Assembly: GCA_029931535.1 (NCBI GenBank) | Contig: JAQPZY010001501.1 | Location: 1,682,501 to 1,746,500 of the forward strand | Length of the DNA stretch: 64,000 nt | Reading direction: 5' to 3' | Source of the DNA: Margaritifera margaritifera | Lineage: Eukaryota; Mollusca; Bivalvia; Unionida; Margaritiferidae | Shown: positions 60,788 through 64,000 of the stretch, piece after piece | Layout of the letters: each line of letters begins with the position of its first letter | Position numbering within the stretch: position 1 is the stretch's first letter | Made by a program: the position numbers and the translations under genes | Notes under the pieces: generated by a model | Told to the model about the DNA's origin: nothing | The model's input: the letters and a program-made list of their open reading frames with translations, nothing else | The model's database searches: none

Positions 60788-63060
60788 GACGCACTACTGG
60801 AGAGTGTGGCTAGTCAGACGGTCCCAAAACCAGTTCCGCCACAAAAGCCAATTACGGCTCCTAGGCGCAGGGTTTGTAGAACGGCGAGGCAGAGCCACCG
60901 TGCCTGAAAATCACAGGTTCGAAGGGGAACACTATGGTATTTCTTGACACCATGGCGCATATTGCGCTGGACGTAATTGCAGAAAGCTCAGGAATCTTGG
61001 CGGTCTGGAGTTTAGCCTCGTGCTGACGGCACAGCTGGAGAAAGCTTCACCAGGTTAACAGAACGTCTGCGATGAAGGAGACGGGCTCAACAGAATTAAT
61101 GTCAGGGCTTATATTAGGAGCGATACCACAGTAGCCATACGAGTTGATGAGTTAGAGCGGCTGGTCGCCTAAGCCAACACCACACTTCAACGGTGCATCG
61201 AACAGTACATACGTAAGGGATCTGGGTGGCATTTCGTGCGGTGCGTAGCAATTGATCTAGGTGTGTCGCAGGACCGCCCGTTTCGCAACCGGAGCTACAT
61301 TTTGTAACCCCGAGGTGCATTCCGCCGCGATCTGTTATCAATGTGGAAAAAACCCACAGACGACCAATGTTTCCAGTGGGCTATTCTGTCGGCTCAATAC
61401 CGAACAGACGATAGAAACGTTGACCGGCAAGGCAAGTACCACCGGCACTTCGGCGAACTCGACTTTGCTGTCATTGACTTTCCCGTAAAGGTTAGCGACA
61501 TTCAAAAGTTTGAGTGCCACAACCTGAAAATCAGAGTTAGCGTCTTTGGCTGGGAAAGGGCCTCTACCCGCTAGGCATCAGCGAGGAAGTAAGGCCACGC
61601 ACCGTGGACCTACTGCTGCTCGCATCTACCGAAGGTGAAAGTGAAAAGAACCACTTTCATCCAGGGCCTCGAGCGTGAGAAATTGGAGATAATAGACGGA
61701 GACGAACGTAGACACTTTCAGGAAGCGAAGGACTGGCACATCTGTCTCAGAGAGGTGGGGGGGGGGCGGAAGGGGAGCACAACATTGACTTTCTGCTTCG
61801 TAAGGGGGTCGACCAATACGAATACATGAGCAACTGGGAGCGATTGAAGGAAAAACAGATTCCCCCGAAAGAGGCCTTATTCAGTCAGCTCAGCTGTGCC
61901 AACATAATGTGAAAATAGCGTGTGGAAGACATTCGGCTGCCAGAACCTGGGAAACTATCACGACATCTACCTCAGGACCGACGTGCTTCTGCTAACAGAC
62001 GTATTTGACGCATTTCGTGACACAATGATCAAGGTCTATGGCCTGGAATCAGCTAACTATTATAGTTCGCTTGGCATGAACTTGGACGTCCTTATGAAGA
62101 AGACTGTGTTAAGTTCGAGCTGCTGACATACATCCACATGCAGCCGTTTTGGAGGAATTGCGATGATGAACCGGCGCCACGCGAAAGCGAACAACCCAAT
62201 ATGCCCAGACATTGACATCGAAAACCCAACCAGCTGGATAGCCCACCTCGACATCAACAATCAATATGACTGGGTCATCGTGCAGCGCTTGCCAACTGAC
62301 GGCTTTACGTGGGTCGATCCTCCAGCACTCGAAGCAATGACAGAGGGCTCAACAAAGGGCTAAATTCTCGAAGTAGATCTCGAGTAACTTGGGGAGCTTC
62401 CTGACGCGTACAGCGACTATGCTCTGGTCCCTGAGGCATTGTGTGTGTCAGAGATCTGGATGAACGACTATCAGCGTCGTTTAGTGAACGAACTTGGGGA
62501 GGGGTAAGTTTACTGATAGCACGAAGCTACTTCCCAGTCTGCGCAAAAAAAGAGGACTATGTGGTTTCTTACCGAATCTCCAGCTCTACATCAGGCTTGG
62601 GATTAGCTTCACCAAGGTTCACTGGGAATTGGATTTCGACCAAAGCTAGTGGATGGCACCAATGATACAGCTTAACACGGATCTGAGAACCAAGGCGAAA
62701 ACTTCTTCAAGCTGATGAACAACTCTGTCTTTTGGAATTGCCGACCCAGCGTTTCAGTCTCGGAAATCTTTGACGGCAACCTTGTCGCGGTCCATTACAC
62801 AAATACTAACATGAAGCTCAACCACCCATCTATACGGGGTTGTCGATCCTCGACCTGAGCAAGCACCTTATGTACGACTTTATCTACAACCAAATAAATG
62901 CGCACTACGGCGATAAGGCGCAGATGCTTCACACGGGCACCGATAGCCTGCTGCTGAGCATCAAATAGGAAGATCTATACCGGGACATGGGCGAAGAGGC
63001 ACTCCAATACGACATGGGCGACTACCCGAAAGAGCACCAGCTCTTTCGCACCGCCAATAT
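60788..63060 (+). pseudogene. Polinton/Maverick-type protein-primed family-B DNA polymerase, frameshifted and deleted
   Basis: Plus-strand pieces in changing frames follow one protein order. A proline-rich start (VPKPVPPQKPITAPRRR) lies near 60,820. Next come LGGLEFSLVLTAQLEK (about 60,996), RAYIRSDTTVAI and IRKGSGW (61,104-61,230), then a WKKPTDDQCFQWAILSA to DFAVIDFPVKVSDI stretch (61,341-61,574). A KGVDQYEYMSNWERL stretch follows (about 61,803), then FGCQNLGNYHDIYLRTDVLL (61,932 onward). Motif A-like HLDINNQYDW is near 62,247 and motif B-like KLMNNSVF near 62,712. Motif C is HTGTDSLL near 62,932, where the family has D-T-D, so the first Asp is Gly. YPKEHQLF near 63,024 is the last match. 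At least eight frame changes or stops break it. The exonuclease region expected between about 61,690 and 61,780 is missing, and the C-terminus is replaced after about 63,050. Such enzymes replicate Polinton ends by protein priming; this copy cannot. Confidence 0.9.
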
Positions 63061-63521
63061 TTTTGGCTTTGCCACCACTCTTCAGGGTCCCTGTTAGCAA
63101 TGTTGGTAAGGTCCCGCAGCGGCCCTTTCACCTTATCGGTGGTGGCGGCAAAGGCAACGTCATGCAACGCACTCTACACGTAGGTTTCAATCGCGAGTTA
63201 GCTGGCTATACCAGGTCTGCAATAAGTTTTGCCATAGATATCTATATGGCGCAAAGGATGTAGTTGAACGGGCTATTTTCGTCAAGTCAAAGAGAACAAT
63301 TACCTCAGCTGATTTCTGGCCTGGATCAAGAATACCCTTAAGTGGTACCTTGGTACCTTCAGGCACAATCTGTAGTTCCTCGCGAACGAAGTTTCTACGC
63401 GGAGAACCACTTAGAGGATTTGGCCTGTTGTCAACAATCATCGCTGCCCCTATCGCCATTGGCCTCGAAATCTCATCGCTGGGCTCCGGACTGTTGTCAA
63501 TAGCCGGGACTTTCATTAATT
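63061..63521. other. Unidentified GC-richer stretch within the Polinton-like remnant
   Basis: Follows the truncated polymerase. The best open frame is minus 63,537-63,187 (116 residues, including LQIVPEGTKVPLKGILDPGQ and TSFAPYRYLWQNLLQTWYSQ). A second minus frame (63,167-62,961) reads FAATTDKVKGPLRDLTNIAN before it enters antisense polymerase sequence. The plus strand also carries a 66-residue frame (63,063-63,263). I do not recognise a protein and cannot choose the strand. Composition matches the element on either side. Confidence 0.4.
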
Positions 63522-63790
63522 GATGGCTAAAACTCATGATGAAATTCGCGCCTTGGCTGAAGTCAAACTCAGTGCGATTCTAGACCACGTGTCCAAGGCG
63601 ATGGCAGATTATGCCATCTCCGAGGAAGAGTATAAGCCATACCTGATGAGTATGAAAAATACGTAACGGTCAAAAACTAAATACGGTCGTCAGAGGACGC
63701 ACGCTTCATTCATCATTGATGAGACTACAATAAACGGCTTGATTGCCAGCGTAAGGGACGAGGCTAGCACGGCGCCTTTGAGAAAAACTA
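63522..63790 (+). pseudogene. Broken small helical ORF, probably Polinton-associated
   Basis: A plus frame from ATG 63,522 reads 47 residues with ALAEVKLSAILDHVSKAMAD and ISEEEYKPYL and stops at 63,664. In a neighbouring frame DEYEKYVTVKN continues the pattern, and a third frame at about 63,715 gives IDETTINGLIASVRDEAS. The sequence is Lys/Glu-rich and probably alpha-helical. Small helical proteins with an ISxEEY...EKY pattern near the polymerase are, to my memory, a feature of Polinton-like elements. Frameshifts make it a remnant, and its role is unknown. Confidence 0.45.
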
Positions 63791-64000
63791 GCCACGAATG
63801 GAGATTTATAATAAGCTGTGTGGTGTCATTCCAAATGGCAGAAACGGTGGGCGCGTCAGGGCCATTTGATCAGCAGCCTTTTGACTCGAGGCCTATCCTC
63901 AGCGCGACCCCGCCATACGAGGCTGTATTTTAATAATGGGCGAACAAAAAATGTGATGTCAAAGCCGCCTATTTTTGCGTTTTTTCGCCTTCTTTTTAGC
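63791..64000. other. Right edge of window, no gene assigned
   Basis: The plus frame 63,739-63,933 ends with PFDSRPILSATPPYEAVF and was not recognised. The GC-richer composition continues to about 63,930, so the element probably extends beyond the window. Confidence 0.4.

Noticed and set aside
61114..61520. Minus-strand frames of 60-75 residues in the polymerase region
   Set aside because: They are antisense to a plus-strand region that matches the polymerase in order.
62060..62260. Minus-strand 66-residue frame
   Set aside because: Antisense to polymerase pieces that are clearly readable on the plus strand.

Overview
This window looks like AT-rich, gene-poor animal DNA, made mostly of simple repeats, minisatellites and worn transposable elements. 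The organism is most likely a mollusc or another lophotrochozoan. That rests on the style of the LINE reverse transcriptase and C-terminal zinc-finger peptides, on a tRNA-derived SINE with a Leu/Ser-type A box, and on a 16.9-18.3 kb repeat ending in a hairpin, a layout I associate with mollusc genomes. It is an inference without a database search. I found no intact host protein-coding gene, no tRNA or rRNA gene, no CRISPR array and no bacterial-type operon.

Layout. 0.5-0.8 kb: a small hAT-type MITE. 1.6-2.5 kb: the first tetranucleotide (ATAC) array. 3.6-4.5 kb: a plus-strand LINE 3' end (reverse transcriptase fragment plus a TCTTA tail). 7.1-10.05 kb: a worn minus-strand LINE with endonuclease-end, linker, RT and C-terminal zinc-finger pieces, interrupted by a 42-bp minisatellite. 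11.06-11.25 kb: a second hAT MITE. 12.48-12.71 kb: a tRNA-derived SINE with a perfect 12-bp target duplication. 16.96-18.3 kb: a composite repeat with 7-8 diverged internal units and a terminal hairpin. 22.5 kb: a GTAT array. 23.1 kb: a hAT MITE with a perfect 8-bp duplication. 24.2 kb: a 48-bp minisatellite. 28.3-29.2 kb: the 3' part of a second minus-strand LINE of the same kind, split by a TA array. 29.98-32.24 kb: a 2.26-kb GTAT array whose core is about 505 visibly uninterrupted units. 35.5 kb: five identical 48-bp repeats. 41.6-42.8 kb: a 50-bp minisatellite containing a 649-bp terminal-inverted-repeat transposon. 43.5 and 48.1 kb: two more hAT-type MITEs. 49.15 kb: a 21-bp minisatellite. 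49.9-51.2 kb: a 1.29-kb ATAC array. 51.9-53.1 kb: two adjacent minisatellites (34 and 48 bp), the second carrying a splice-acceptor-like motif in nearly every unit. 56.16-56.37 kb: a palindromic MITE made of two hairpins.

From about 60.4 kb to the right edge the base composition becomes richer in G+C and remnants of a Polinton/Maverick-type element appear. These are a broken Cys/His-rich small ORF, a heavily frameshifted protein-primed family-B DNA polymerase pseudogene that has lost its exonuclease region and its 3' end, an unidentified stretch, and a broken small helical ORF. The element probably continues past the window.

Nothing here is likely to work as a gene set. The window is best read as a record of repeat growth and of insertions by LINEs, a SINE, hAT-type, TA-target and TAA-target DNA transposons and a Polinton-like element.
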